Of a stretch of 64,000 bases of DNA, positions 48,168 through 57,465 are shown piece by piece. The stretch comes from DATCHW01 sp963806045 (lineage in GTDB: Bacteria; Bacteroidota; Ignavibacteria; Tepidaquicellales; Tepidaquicellaceae). The translations under genes and the position numbers were made by a program. The stretch lies in assembly GCA_963806045.1 (NCBI GenBank), contig CAWDWP010000007.1, positions 124,001-188,000 of the forward strand, given 5' to 3'. The notes beneath the pieces were generated by a model. That model worked only from the letters and a program-made list of their open reading frames with translations. It searched no databases and had not been told where the DNA came from. The first letter of the stretch is position 1; the number at the start of each line of letters is the position of its first letter.

Positions 48168-49718
48168 ATGAAAAATGTTTTCTATAATCAAGTCGTACTT
48201 GAATCAGAAAAAAAGATAATTTCGTTATTAAAAATCCCGTCAATAATTCTGATGGAAAATGCGGGTAAAAATTCCGCCTCTTTTATTTTTAAATTTTCAC
48301 AAGAAAAAGGAATAAAAAATATTTATATTCTCACCGGAAAAGGTAATAATGCCGGTGATGGCTTTGTAATTTCCCGGCATTTGGCAAATATTGGATTAAA
48401 TGTAAATGTTATCATGCTGTACAATGAATCATTCCTGAAGGGTGATGCCTTAACAAACTATAATATATTAAGAAATTACAATTCACCCAAAATATTTATT
48501 TATAAAGTATCAAATTTAAAAGAATTAAAAAAATATTTAAAAACTTCTAATGCTTTATTTATAGATGCAGTTTTTGGAATAGGTTTCAACGGAGAACTGG
48601 AAAAAAGATTTAAAGAGATATTCCATTATATAAATGCCATCAGAGACAGAAAAATAATAGCCATTGACATAGTTAGCGGACTCGATGATAATTATGATAA
48701 TAAAGATTGTTTGAATGCCGATGTGACACTATCAATGGGAGTTAAAAAATATTCTACCTTATTCAATCTGGGAAAACTTAAAAGTGGAATCGTAAACCCC
48801 GTAAATATTGGAATTAGCTCAAATGTTTTTGATAAATATAATAAAGATAGAATTTTTGAAATAGAGGCGGGTGACATAATGGGTCAATTACCTAAACGCG
48901 ATAGGAATTCTCATAAATACACCGCCGGTAAATCTTTTATTCTTGCCGGTTCTCCGGGTTTTACAGGAGCTGCTTATTTAAGTTCTTTATCGGCTTTACG
49001 AACAGGTTCCGGTGCAGTAATACTTGGAGTGCCTAAATCATTAAATAATATTTTAGAAACAAAAACCACTGAAGTTATTACATCACCTTTACCGGATACC
49101 ACAGATAAAACATTCTCATTGGATGCTTATTCAAAAATTCTCGAAAAAATAAAATGGGCAAATGTTACACTACTGGGTCCGGGAATCGGGAGAAATCCCG
49201 AAACGATAAAATTAATATTAAAAATATTAGCAAATTCAATTTCCAATTTTGTAATTGATGCAGATGGTTTATTTGCAATAAAAGATAAACCGGAAATTTT
49301 GAGGATAAATCCGGGCAGAATAATATTAACGCCACATTATGGTGAATTCTCAAATTTAACTGGATTGAGTATTAATGAAATTAAAAAAGATTTGGTTAAT
49401 GTTTCTAAATCATTTGCTAAAAAATTCAAAGTTATTCTGGTTTTAAAAAATGCTCCGACTATTATTACAGACGGTGATTATTTTTATATTAATTCAACCG
49501 GTAAAGAAAATCTTGCATCTATAGGTACCGGGGATGTTCTTTCAGGAATAATTACAAGTCTGTATTCACAAACCAAAAATCCACTACGTTCAGCAATTCT
49601 TGGAGTTTATATACATGGACGTTGCGGAGATGAATTGTATAATGAATACGGAGGTAATTCAACATTGGCAGGTGATTTGATAAGTAAAATTCCTTCTGTT
49701 AAACGAGGTTTATCTTAG
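48168..49718 (+). CDS. nnr: Bifunctional NAD(P)H-hydrate epimerase / ADP-dependent dehydratase
   Basis: Repairs hydrated NAD(P)H. The N-terminal YjeF_N epimerase domain (about 1-215) has LMENAGKNSA and LTGKGNNAGDGFVISRHL. The C-terminal ribokinase-like dehydratase domain (about 230-510) has GSPGFTGAAYLSSLSALRTG, the GPGIGR loop and NLASIGTGDVLSGII. The 516-residue length is standard for the fused form. The gene starts 1 base after rpe. Confidence 0.95.
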   Translation: MKNVFYNQVVLESEKKIISLLKIPSIILMENAGKNSASFIFKFSQEKGIKNIYILTGKGNNAGDGFVISRHLANIGLNVNVIMLYNESFLKGDALTNYNILRNYNSPKIFIYKVSNLKELKKYLKTSNALFIDAVFGIGFNGELEKRFKEIFHYINAIRDRKIIAIDIVSGLDDNYDNKDCLNADVTLSMGVKKYSTLFNLGKLKSGIVNPVNIGISSNVFDKYNKDRIFEIEAGDIMGQLPKRDRNSHKYTAGKSFILAGSPGFTGAAYLSSLSALRTGSGAVILGVPKSLNNILETKTTEVITSPLPDTTDKTFSLDAYSKILEKIKWANVTLLGPGIGRNPETIKLILKILANSISNFVIDADGLFAIKDKPEILRINPGRIILTPHYGEFSNLTGLSINEIKKDLVNVSKSFAKKFKVILVLKNAPTIITDGDYFYINSTGKENLASIGTGDVLSGIITSLYSQTKNPLRSAILGVYIHGRCGDELYNEYGGNSTLAGDLISKIPSVKRGLS

Positions 49719-49838
49719 TTTTATACTGAAAATTAGAATTTATTTTTACCACATTTCTTTTTTTTATCACTTAAAAATCAATTTATTTCTGTTAAATTAA
49801 ACTAATTTGAACATAATCTTAATCAATTTCAAATTTTT

Positions 49839-51281
49839 ATGATATCATTACTTGATTTCAATTTTGTAATACCTTTTCTAATTATAGCATCAGCTTCTTT
49901 GCTCATTTTAATATTGGAATTGATTTTTAAGAAGTCTCAAAGTATTGTTTTTTACTTCTCTATTTTTGCAGTCATTGCAGCGATTATCTCTGTTTTTTTC
50001 AAACTTAGTATTGATCAAATTGTCTTTAATGAGTTCCTCCGGGTAAATATCATTTCAAATGTTTTTACTGTTTTGGTTTTATTAAGTGTACTTTTAACTT
50101 TGCTCTCTTCAAAATCATATATAAGGAAATATGATATAAATTTTTCTGAATTCTATAGCATAATAATGTTTTCTGCCGTCGGCATGCTCACGATGATATA
50201 TGCAAATGATTTACTTATTATTTTTATCGGTCTTGAAACGATGTCAATTTGCTTTTACATATTAGCCGGGTTTTTAAGAAAAAGACCAAAATCAAATGAA
50301 AGTGCCATGAAATATTTTTTGTTAGGTGCTTTTATGACAGGTTTTCTACTTTATGGTATTTCTCTTATCTACGGGTTTACGGGGTTTACAAATATCACCA
50401 AAATTTTTCAAAACGTCCAGAATTTTGAATCTCCTGTTTTTATTGTTGCTCTTGGATTAATTATGATTGGCTTCTTTTTTAAGATTGGGATTTTTCCATT
50501 TCAAATGTGGATACCTGATGTTTATGAAGGAGCCCCTACAATTGTTTCAGGGCTGTTATCAACTTCGGGAAAAATTGCTGCGCTGGGAACGATTGCTCCG
50601 ATAATAATTTCCCAGCCAAGTTTTAGCAAGTATCAGTTTATATTTTCTGTTTTAGCGCTTTTAACAATGTTATTTGGTAATGTTATTGCTATTGCTCAAA
50701 CGAATCTTAAAAGACTTCTCGCTTATTCTTCAATTGCAAGTGCAGGTTATATATTGGTCGGCGTTGCGGGTGTCAACGAATACTCTCTTAAAGGCATAGA
50801 ATTTTATCTCCTTTCATATATTTTTATGCAACTTGGTTCATTTATAATTGTCTCGATGATAGAAAATTTTAATGCTGAAAAAAGGGATTTCAGTATGGTT
50901 AATATATCAAATTATAAGGGATTAGGTAAAAGAAATCCGATCATCGCATTTGTATTTACGATTTTTCTTCTGTCTCTGGCGGGTATTCCTCCTTTAGCAG
51001 GATTTTGGGGTAAATATTATTTATTTTATGCCGCTATTAAATCTAATTTAATATGGCTCTCGGTTCTTGCAATATTATTTAGTGTCGTATCCGTTTATTA
51101 TTATTTGAGAATCATTGTTTACATGTGGTTTATGGAAAGTGAAATTAAAAATACAGATGATATTCAAAAACCATTACAGATACATTTTGGAAATAAAGTA
51201 GCTCTTGCAATTGCATTAGCCGGAACTCTGATATTTGGAATCTATCCGCAACTATTTTTTAATTTGTTGAATATTAAATAA
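49839..51281 (+). CDS. nuoN: NADH-quinone oxidoreductase subunit N
   Basis: Membrane antiporter-like subunit of complex I. It has 480 residues and about 14 transmembrane helices. The conserved proton-channel region carries GLETMSICFYILAGF with its glutamate, KYFLLGAFMTGFLLYG, HMWIPDVYEGAPT-like QMWIPDVYEGAP with the lysine just upstream (FKIGIFPF), and SLAGIPPLAGFWGKYYLF. No other nuo gene is adjacent; nnr lies upstream and an outer-membrane-type protein downstream, so this copy is separated from the rest of complex I within the window. Confidence 0.95.
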   Translation: MISLLDFNFVIPFLIIASASLLILILELIFKKSQSIVFYFSIFAVIAAIISVFFKLSIDQIVFNEFLRVNIISNVFTVLVLLSVLLTLLSSKSYIRKYDINFSEFYSIIMFSAVGMLTMIYANDLLIIFIGLETMSICFYILAGFLRKRPKSNESAMKYFLLGAFMTGFLLYGISLIYGFTGFTNITKIFQNVQNFESPVFIVALGLIMIGFFFKIGIFPFQMWIPDVYEGAPTIVSGLLSTSGKIAALGTIAPIIISQPSFSKYQFIFSVLALLTMLFGNVIAIAQTNLKRLLAYSSIASAGYILVGVAGVNEYSLKGIEFYLLSYIFMQLGSFIIVSMIENFNAEKRDFSMVNISNYKGLGKRNPIIAFVFTIFLLSLAGIPPLAGFWGKYYLFYAAIKSNLIWLSVLAILFSVVSVYYYLRIIVYMWFMESEIKNTDDIQKPLQIHFGNKVALAIALAGTLIFGIYPQLFFNLLNIK

Positions 51282-51290
51282 AGTTAATTA

Positions 51291-52142
51291 TTGAGAATAT
51301 TAATATTACTTTTATTTACATTTCTTCAATCAATTTTCTCTTTTGCGCAGGATTATTCCGTAGATTCAAAAAACAATTTTGAGTTTCTTCCTTCATCGAA
51401 TCTCTATGAACCAGTAAAAGCTTTTATAATCGAAGCAAGGAATGGTGTTTTGAAAGACATTTCCAAAAATACATTACAGCTAAATATCGGAATGTCATCA
51501 GATATTGCAAGATGGAACTCCGGAAATATGAGTTTAGCATTGGGAGCCGATTTTTTTACATATTCGAATTTGAGAGCAGAAACAAATTTTAAATTCCCTG
51601 TAGATGCAATTGATTACTTTTTTGGAATTAACACAAGTTATAGAAAATTTAACAACTTAGGAGTATTCACTTCAAGACTTAGAATAGCCCATATTTCAGC
51701 ACATTTTGAGGATGGGCATAAATATAGCAGAAGTGATACAATATTTTCACCTGTGATTTATAGCAGGGAATTTATAGAACTTTCAGCGGGGTATGATAAC
51801 TTGTTAAATAAGAATTTCAAAATGAAAAATCAGTTAGGAATAAATATTCTGTTTCACTCCATACCTGATGATTTTGGAATACTCTCATTTCAATATGGTT
51901 TTGAATTCAGATATTTTTTAAATTCCATAATGAGTATTTATATTTCAAATTGCTTAAATTTTCAAAGGATTAAAAAATCAAATAATGTGAATGAAAATTT
52001 TGAAACGGGATTTAGATTTGGTAAGTTAAATTCAAAAGGTTTTAGTATTTCATTTAACTATTATGACGGAAAAGATTACAAAGGTCAATACTATGATAAT
52101 TTTCTAAATTATAAATCGATAGGATTCAATGTTGATTTATAG
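51291..52142 (+). CDS. Exported DUF1207-like outer-membrane protein
   Basis: A 283-residue protein with a TTG start and a signal peptide (ILILLLFTFLQSIFSFAQ). The mature N-terminus has FLPSSNLYEPVKAFIIEAR followed by LQLNIGMSSDIARW, and the remainder is strongly amphipathic beta strand, as in an outer-membrane barrel. The pattern recalls DUF1207 proteins, but this is uncertain. Its stop overlaps the next gene by 14 bases, suggesting coupling. Confidence 0.7.
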   Translation: MRILILLLFTFLQSIFSFAQDYSVDSKNNFEFLPSSNLYEPVKAFIIEARNGVLKDISKNTLQLNIGMSSDIARWNSGNMSLALGADFFTYSNLRAETNFKFPVDAIDYFFGINTSYRKFNNLGVFTSRLRIAHISAHFEDGHKYSRSDTIFSPVIYSREFIELSAGYDNLLNKNFKMKNQLGINILFHSIPDDFGILSFQYGFEFRYFLNSIMSIYISNCLNFQRIKKSNNVNENFETGFRFGKLNSKGFSISFNYYDGKDYKGQYYDNFLNYKSIGFNVDL

Positions 52143-52974
52143 CATTAATATAATTTTAATGATTTTTTATCTTCTGGGAAAATACCCAGGAGATAATAAT
52201 ATTTCTTTCCTGAATGCCATTTCAATGACAACTGACGGAAAAGGGAATATATATGTACTTGATAATGAAGCGAATGAAGTTGTAAAATTGTCAGCTGAAT
52301 TAAATCTTTGGAAAAAAGTCGGACGAAAAGGCTGGAATAATGGGGAATTTGATACTCCTACTTATATTGATGGTTCTTCGGGATTGGATATTTATGTGTG
52401 CGATGGAAAAAACTTCCGAATTCAAAGATTTGATTTAAATTTATCGTATATTTCTTCATTAAATACAAATTTAGAAACATTTGACAATAATTTTAAATTT
52501 AATACTCCGGTTTCATGTGTTATAGTCAATTCAGTTGATTTGTATGTAGTAGACGGGGAAAATTCCAGAGTAGTAAAATTTCTATCAGGAAAAACGCCTG
52601 TTCTTTCATTTGCAGGTTTTCAGGATGTAGAAGGCTCATTATCAAAACCCGGGAAAATATTAAAAGATGCTTTAAATTCAGTCTATGTGCTTGACAAGGA
52701 TAAAAATTCATTAATGCAGTATGATGTTTTCGGAAACTTTGTAAAACCAATTAAATACGATACTTTGATATCTTTTTCAATTTACAAAGATAATATTTTT
52801 TTATTGAATACGAACCTGGATATTATACGATATGATATTAAAAAGCAGGCTTTTGCAGAGAGAATCAAAGCCTTTATAGATTTAAAACCGGAAAGTGTAA
52901 AAGATTTTCTCGTTTATGATTCTGAAAAATTCCTTATCTTGGAAAAGAACAAAATTAGTTATTATAAATTTTAA
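52129..52974 (+). CDS. NHL-repeat-like beta-propeller protein
   Basis: A 281-residue protein with a short N-terminal hydrophobic segment (about 1-18) that may be a signal anchor. The rest is made of repeated propeller blades of the NHL type (MTTDGKGNIYVLDNEANEVVK, IYVCDGKNFRIQRFD, LYVVDGENSRVVKF, VYVLDKDKNSLMQYD). Such domains bind protein or ligand. Partner unknown. The start lies inside the preceding gene (14-base overlap) and ssb begins 10 bases after its stop. Confidence 0.75.
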   Translation: MLIYSINIILMIFYLLGKYPGDNNISFLNAISMTTDGKGNIYVLDNEANEVVKLSAELNLWKKVGRKGWNNGEFDTPTYIDGSSGLDIYVCDGKNFRIQRFDLNLSYISSLNTNLETFDNNFKFNTPVSCVIVNSVDLYVVDGENSRVVKFLSGKTPVLSFAGFQDVEGSLSKPGKILKDALNSVYVLDKDKNSLMQYDVFGNFVKPIKYDTLISFSIYKDNIFLLNTNLDIIRYDIKKQAFAERIKAFIDLKPESVKDFLVYDSEKFLILEKNKISYYKF

Positions 52975-52984
52975 ATAATATAAT

Positions 52985-53407
52985 ATGGCGTATAGTGTAA
53001 ACAAAGTAATTTTGCTTGGGAATATTGGTAAAGATCCTGAATTGGCTTATTCAGGCTCAGGAACTGCTTATTGCCGTTTCTCCATTGCAACAAATTATGG
53101 AATTAAAGATAAAGACGGTAACTGGAAAAATCAAACAGACTGGCACAATGTTGTCACGTTTGGAAAACTAGCCGAAAGCTGCTCTCAAATATTAAAAAAG
53201 GGTAGTAAAGCATATATCGAAGGCAGAATTCAATACGATGAATATGAAAAAGATAATGTAAAAAGAAGAAGTGTGAGCATTATTGCTTCGGATGTTGTAC
53301 CTGTTGACCGTAGAGAGAATCCGGATAAATCTGATTCAGGTGCTTCAACGACCACTGATTCAGGAACTAATTCCATCAAAGAATCCGAAGATGACCTACC
53401 ATTTTAA
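52985..53407 (+). CDS. ssb: Single-stranded DNA-binding protein
   Basis: Protects single-stranded DNA in replication, recombination and repair. The 140-residue protein has an N-terminal OB fold (NKVILLGNIGKDPELAYSGSG, then WHNVVTFGKLAESCSQILKKG), a Ser/Thr-rich linker and the acidic tip DDLPF that docks partner proteins. It is followed by a hairpin shared with the convergent pyrB end. Confidence 0.96.
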   Translation: MAYSVNKVILLGNIGKDPELAYSGSGTAYCRFSIATNYGIKDKDGNWKNQTDWHNVVTFGKLAESCSQILKKGSKAYIEGRIQYDEYEKDNVKRRSVSIIASDVVPVDRRENPDKSDSGASTTTDSGTNSIKESEDDLPF

Positions 53408-53419
53408 GTAAAATTAAAA

Positions 53420-53447
53420 CAGGCTGATTTTGTAAAAAATCAGCCTG
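53420..53447 (-). terminator. Terminator between ssb and pyrB
   Basis: CAGGCTGATTTT and AAAATCAGCCTG form a 12-bp stem with a 4-base loop. On the minus strand it is followed by a T-rich run (GTTTTAATTTTAC), fitting termination of the arcC-argF-pyrB transcript. On the plus strand the tail is less T-rich, but the hairpin could also stop ssb. Confidence 0.8.
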
Positions 53448-53470
53448 AATATCTTGAAATCTCAGAAAAT

Positions 53471-54559
53471 TCATTTTTCCACTTCAAAATCTAAAATATT
53501 TTTTTCTACTCCAAACATATAAGCTATTAATGCCGCTCTAATCCACATTCCGTTTCGTTCCTGCCGCCAGTACATTGCTCTCGGGTCTGTATCAACTTCT
53601 ACGGATACTTCCGCTCTTCTTGGTAATGGATGCATGATTATTGCATGCTTTTTCATCAGTTTCAGATGTTCTTTTTTCAAATGGAAATTTGAATAGTCAA
53701 TATTTTTAGATTCATTATTGATGTCATATTCATCCTGAATCCGCGTCATATAAACGGCATCTGCGCTTTTTAAAGACAGATTTAAATTATCAGTTTCTTT
53801 AAATGAAATTTTATGTTTTTTCAAAAACTTTCTGATATCATCCGTAATTCGAAGATATTCAGGTGATACATATATGAATTTGACATTTTTATAGTTTTTC
53901 AACAGGTATGTTAGAGAACGTACTGTTCTTCCTCTTCTTAGATCACCTGCCATCAGAATTGTTTTATTGTCTATCCCGCCTTTATCATTGAATGCCCAAT
54001 TTAACGTGTATAAGTCTAGAAGAGCTTGTGTAGGATGCTGGTCTTTTCCTGAACCTCCATTAATTACACGGATTGGACGATTTGTTTTATTGAGCATCCA
54101 GGAAGCTTTCTCAGCCATACCTTCTTCAAAATGCCTCATGATAATCATATCAGCATAAGAACTAAATGTCCTTATCGTGTCTTCTGCAGATTCGCCTTTT
54201 AACTCTGAAGATGTTGAAGTAGAGCGTATTTCACTTACTTTCATCCCCAGTATATAGCAGGCGCTTTGAAAAGATACGAATGTCCTTGTTGAAGGCTGAA
54301 CAAAATAAAGCATAGTTCTTTTGTGAGAAAGCAATGTTTGCAGCCAGTCCAGTCCATCCTTTTTCTTTGCAATTGTTCTTATTTTACTGGCGAGTGTGAA
54401 CAAATTATCCAACAAATTTCTGTGAAATTGCTGTGAAAACAGACAATCAAAAATCCTTCCGTCTTTTTCGAAATATTTCAGCTTGTTATCAAGCGGTGTT
54501 TTGTAAAAATCAATCCAGCTAAGTTTTTTAAGGTCTTCACCTTTTTTTATTTTTGTCAT
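53471..54559 (-). CDS. pyrB: Aspartate carbamoyltransferase
   Basis: Makes carbamoyl-aspartate from carbamoyl phosphate and aspartate (pyrimidine synthesis). The 362-residue protein is long for a catalytic chain (usually about 300-335), with an N-terminal extension of about 40 residues. ATCase residues are intact: PSTRTFVSF, the 80s loop SSELKGES, RHFEEG, HPTQALLDLY, GDLRRGRTVRSL, TRIQDEY, MHPLPRRAEV and VDTDPRAMYWRQ. These favour aspartate over ornithine. It follows argF after 4 bases in an arcC-argF-pyrB operon. Confidence 0.88.
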   Translation of the reverse strand: MTKIKKGEDLKKLSWIDFYKTPLDNKLKYFEKDGRIFDCLFSQQFHRNLLDNLFTLASKIRTIAKKKDGLDWLQTLLSHKRTMLYFVQPSTRTFVSFQSACYILGMKVSEIRSTSTSSELKGESAEDTIRTFSSYADMIIMRHFEEGMAEKASWMLNKTNRPIRVINGGSGKDQHPTQALLDLYTLNWAFNDKGGIDNKTILMAGDLRRGRTVRSLTYLLKNYKNVKFIYVSPEYLRITDDIRKFLKKHKISFKETDNLNLSLKSADAVYMTRIQDEYDINNESKNIDYSNFHLKKEHLKLMKKHAIIMHPLPRRAEVSVEVDTDPRAMYWRQERNGMWIRAALIAYMFGVEKNILDFEVEK

Positions 54560-54563
54560 ATGA

Positions 54564-55487
54564 TTAACTCATTAATAATTTCATTACAGCTTTTTGAGCA
54601 TGAAGCCTGTTCTCAGCTTCATCGAATACAATTGAATTCGGACCATCTAAGACTTCATCCGTTATTTCCTGACCTCTGTGTGCGGGTAAGCAATGCATAA
54701 CCAGAACATCAGATTTTGCTTTATTCATTAATTCTCCATTCAACTGGAAATCCTTAAGGTCTTTTAACTTTTTAGCTTCATCACTCTCCTGACCCATACT
54801 AACCCATACATCAGTATAGATAACATCAGTTTCTTTCACTGCATCTGCAGCATTATTGAACTGTCTAATCTGTGAACCGGTTATCTTTGCTACTTCGAGT
54901 GATTCATCTATCACAGACTGTAATGGTTTATATCCTTCAGGTGACGCATAATAAATATTCATTCCGACCTTTACACAACCTTGTATGAGAGAATGGAGAA
55001 CATTATTTCCATCTCCTATATAAGTGAGAGTTAATCCTTTCAACTTTCCTCTTTTTTCGTATATTGTAAACAAATCTGCAAGAATCTGACAAGGATGGTC
55101 ATAGTCCGTTAAACCGTTAATAACAGGAACTGAGGAATATTTGGCTAAATCCAGTATGGTTTGATATGAAAATGTTCTAGCCATAATTCCATCAACATAT
55201 CTGGATAAAACCATTGCTGTATCGTGAATAGTTTCACCTCTTCCCATCTGAAGATCTTTCGGAGAAAAGAACATTCCCATTCCTCCCAGTTGATAAATCC
55301 CTGTTTCAAATGAGACCCTGGTTCTGGTTGATGATTTTTCAAAAATCATTGCGAGGGTTTTTCCTTTAAGATATTCAGTATTCCTTGGTCCTTTTTTTAA
55401 TTTCTCAGTTTCATCTAAAATTAATTGTATCTCTTCAGATGTAAGCAGATTTAAAGATATTAAATCTTTTCCTGTTAGTTTTTTCAT
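54564..55487 (-). CDS. argF: Ornithine carbamoyltransferase
   Basis: Transfers the carbamoyl group to ornithine (or, in reverse, phosphorolyses citrulline). The 307-residue protein has KSSTRTRVSFETG, DHPCQILADLFTI, GDGNNVLHSL, the ornithine-binding SMGQE and HCLPAHRGQEI. It lies between arcC and pyrB (21-base and 4-base gaps). Both the anabolic role (arginine synthesis) and the catabolic one (with carbamate kinase) are possible; the neighbour arcC leans toward a catabolic or ATP-yielding use. Confidence 0.94.
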   Translation of the reverse strand: MKKLTGKDLISLNLLTSEEIQLILDETEKLKKGPRNTEYLKGKTLAMIFEKSSTRTRVSFETGIYQLGGMGMFFSPKDLQMGRGETIHDTAMVLSRYVDGIMARTFSYQTILDLAKYSSVPVINGLTDYDHPCQILADLFTIYEKRGKLKGLTLTYIGDGNNVLHSLIQGCVKVGMNIYYASPEGYKPLQSVIDESLEVAKITGSQIRQFNNAADAVKETDVIYTDVWVSMGQESDEAKKLKDLKDFQLNGELMNKAKSDVLVMHCLPAHRGQEITDEVLDGPNSIVFDEAENRLHAQKAVMKLLMS

Positions 55488-55508
55488 ATTATTTAAATTG
55501 GTTTTTAG

Positions 55509-56462
55509 TTATTGATGTATAATTGTTCCTGATAATCCCTTAACCGCATTTTCAAGATTTTCAAGATTAGATATAATTGCATTCTTGCCGGTGCTTATTA
55601 CAAATTCAACTGCGGCGGCGACTTTTGGTCCCATGCTTCCTGAAGAAAAATGTCCCTGCTCCATATAAGTCATAGCTTCATCAAGATTCATATCCTTAAT
55701 TACGATTTCGTTATCTTTTTTATAATTCAGACTGCAATACTCAATATTTGTCAGAATTATTAATTTATCTGCTTTTAAGTCAATAGCTAGCTGAGCTGAA
55801 GCAAAATCTTTATCAATTACTGCTTCAACCCCATGTATTTTTTCCTTTTCATCTATAAAAACCGGAATTCCTCCTCCTCCAACCGCAATTACAATTATAT
55901 CATCTTTTAATAAATCGGAAATCATTTTTGTTTCAAGAACTTTTATGGGTTTTGGAGACGCAACTACTCTTCTATATCCTCTTCCACCCGGGTCTTCTTT
56001 AAACTTCCAGTCCTTTAATTTCAATATTTCTTTCGTTTGTTCAACTGAGTAATATGGTCCAACCGGCTTAGAAGGCTCTTCAAATGCCAGATCATTTTTA
56101 TCAACTGCAACCTGAGTTAATAAAGTTACAACACTTCTAGTAAAATCATTTTCAGTTATAATATTTTGAATCGATTTTTGCAAAATATATCCTATTTCAC
56201 CCTGTGTTTCTGCAACACAAACATCAAGCGGCATAGGGGAAATTTTTGAAGATGCCATATCATTCTGGATTAAAATGTTCCCGACCTGAGGCCCGTTCCC
56301 GTGAGTAATTACAAGATTACAGTCGGATTTAATAACGGGAAACATCTGTTTTGCAGTAAGGTCAGTCGCAGCCTCTTTTTCTTCTATTGTGCCTTTACTT
56401 TTCGGACTTAATAACGCATTTCCACCCAGAGCAATTACTAATAATTCTTTTTTGGTATCCAC
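55509..56462 (-). CDS. arcC: Carbamate kinase
   Basis: Interconverts carbamoyl phosphate + ADP and carbamate + ATP. The 317-residue amino-acid-kinase fold protein starts VIALGGNALLSPKSKG, with THGNGPQVGNI, AVGGGGIPVF and HFSSGSMGPKVAAAVEF as family motifs. It is the first gene of arcC-argF-pyrB. No arginine deiminase (arcA) is present in the window. Confidence 0.95.
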   Translation of the reverse strand: MDTKKELLVIALGGNALLSPKSKGTIEEKEAATDLTAKQMFPVIKSDCNLVITHGNGPQVGNILIQNDMASSKISPMPLDVCVAETQGEIGYILQKSIQNIITENDFTRSVVTLLTQVAVDKNDLAFEEPSKPVGPYYSVEQTKEILKLKDWKFKEDPGGRGYRRVVASPKPIKVLETKMISDLLKDDIIVIAVGGGGIPVFIDEKEKIHGVEAVIDKDFASAQLAIDLKADKLIILTNIEYCSLNYKKDNEIVIKDMNLDEAMTYMEQGHFSSGSMGPKVAAAVEFVISTGKNAIISNLENLENAVKGLSGTIIHQ

Positions 56463-56574
56463 TTTTGAAAATTTTAATCATATAATTTACTATTTATTAA
56501 AAATATCATCAATCCTATTATTAATATTTTCTAAAAGGAACATTAATTTATATATGTTGTATAAAATATAAAAA

Positions 56575-57459
56575 ATGCATAAATTTTTTAAAAATGCATT
56601 TAAAATGAAGAAATATATAAATAAACAATTAATAAGCAATAAGCCAAAGTTTACAGCTTTATTATTGTCTCTGATTATTTTTACTTTATCATTGTTATAT
56701 AGCTGCGGTGCAAATTTATTCTCTACCCAAGATGATATTTCGCTTGGAAAACAACTTGATGGAGAAATAAAATCGAATCCAAGGGAATATCCGATGCTTC
56801 AGGGTCATGATGATATTAAAACGTATGTATCAGGTATCGGTAATTACATAATTAGTAATTCTCCAAAAATAGAATATAAAAATGTTTTTCCATATACTTT
56901 TCAGGTTATAAATGACACGATTGTTAATGCATTTTGTACACCGGGCGGTTACATTTATGTTTACACAGGTTTAATGAAATTTATTGATAATGAAGCTACT
57001 CTGGTTGGGATTGTCGGACATGAAATAGCACATGCTGAGAGAAGGCATATGACTCAGAGATTGACTTCTTATTATGGAGTTAGTTTCGTGTTATCTGTAG
57101 TACTTGGGAATAATCCAAGTCAAATTTCAGAGATTGCAGCAAATCTGTTCGTTGGACTCGGTTTTCTCGCAAATAGTAGGTCAGATGAAAGAGAAGCGGA
57201 TGAATATTCTATCAAATATCTTTCTACAACGGACTATTATCCGGGCGCTATAAAATACTTTTTTGATAAAATAGTCGAAAAACAGCACCGTGAGGGAACC
57301 ACTCCGGGAGGACTTGACAGGCTATTAGCTACACATCCTTTACCTCAGGATAGAATTGATAATGTAAATGCCCAGATTGCTCAGCTTAAAACCAATACTG
57401 ATCCAACCAGAGGATTAAATATTGAAAAGTATAATGAAATCAAATCAAAGTTACCATAA
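56575..57459 (+). CDS. M48-family metalloprotease, lipoprotein (BepA/LoiP-like)
   Basis: A periplasmic zinc protease for outer-membrane quality control in relatives (BepA, LoiP). The N-terminal hydrophobic signal ends LLYSC, a lipobox with Cys at about residue 44. HEIAH in VGIVGHEIAHAERRHM (about 155) is the zinc motif, and the third ligand Glu is in SDEREADEYSIKYL. The 294-residue protein lacks the C-terminal TPR domain of BepA. The ATG at 56605 (MKKYIN) is an alternative start giving a shorter signal peptide. A second small exported gene follows 6 bases later. Confidence 0.92.
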   Translation: MHKFFKNAFKMKKYINKQLISNKPKFTALLLSLIIFTLSLLYSCGANLFSTQDDISLGKQLDGEIKSNPREYPMLQGHDDIKTYVSGIGNYIISNSPKIEYKNVFPYTFQVINDTIVNAFCTPGGYIYVYTGLMKFIDNEATLVGIVGHEIAHAERRHMTQRLTSYYGVSFVLSVVLGNNPSQISEIAANLFVGLGFLANSRSDEREADEYSIKYLSTTDYYPGAIKYFFDKIVEKQHREGTTPGGLDRLLATHPLPQDRIDNVNAQIAQLKTNTDPTRGLNIEKYNEIKSKLP

Positions 57460-57465
57460 ATTAAT

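Noticed and set aside
53471..54559. A YgeW/oxamate-type carbamoyltransferase instead of PyrB, suggested by arcC nearby
   Set aside because: The aspartate-specific loop SSELKGES, HPLPR, RIQDEY and VDTDPRAMYWRQ are all present, favouring aspartate carbamoyltransferase.
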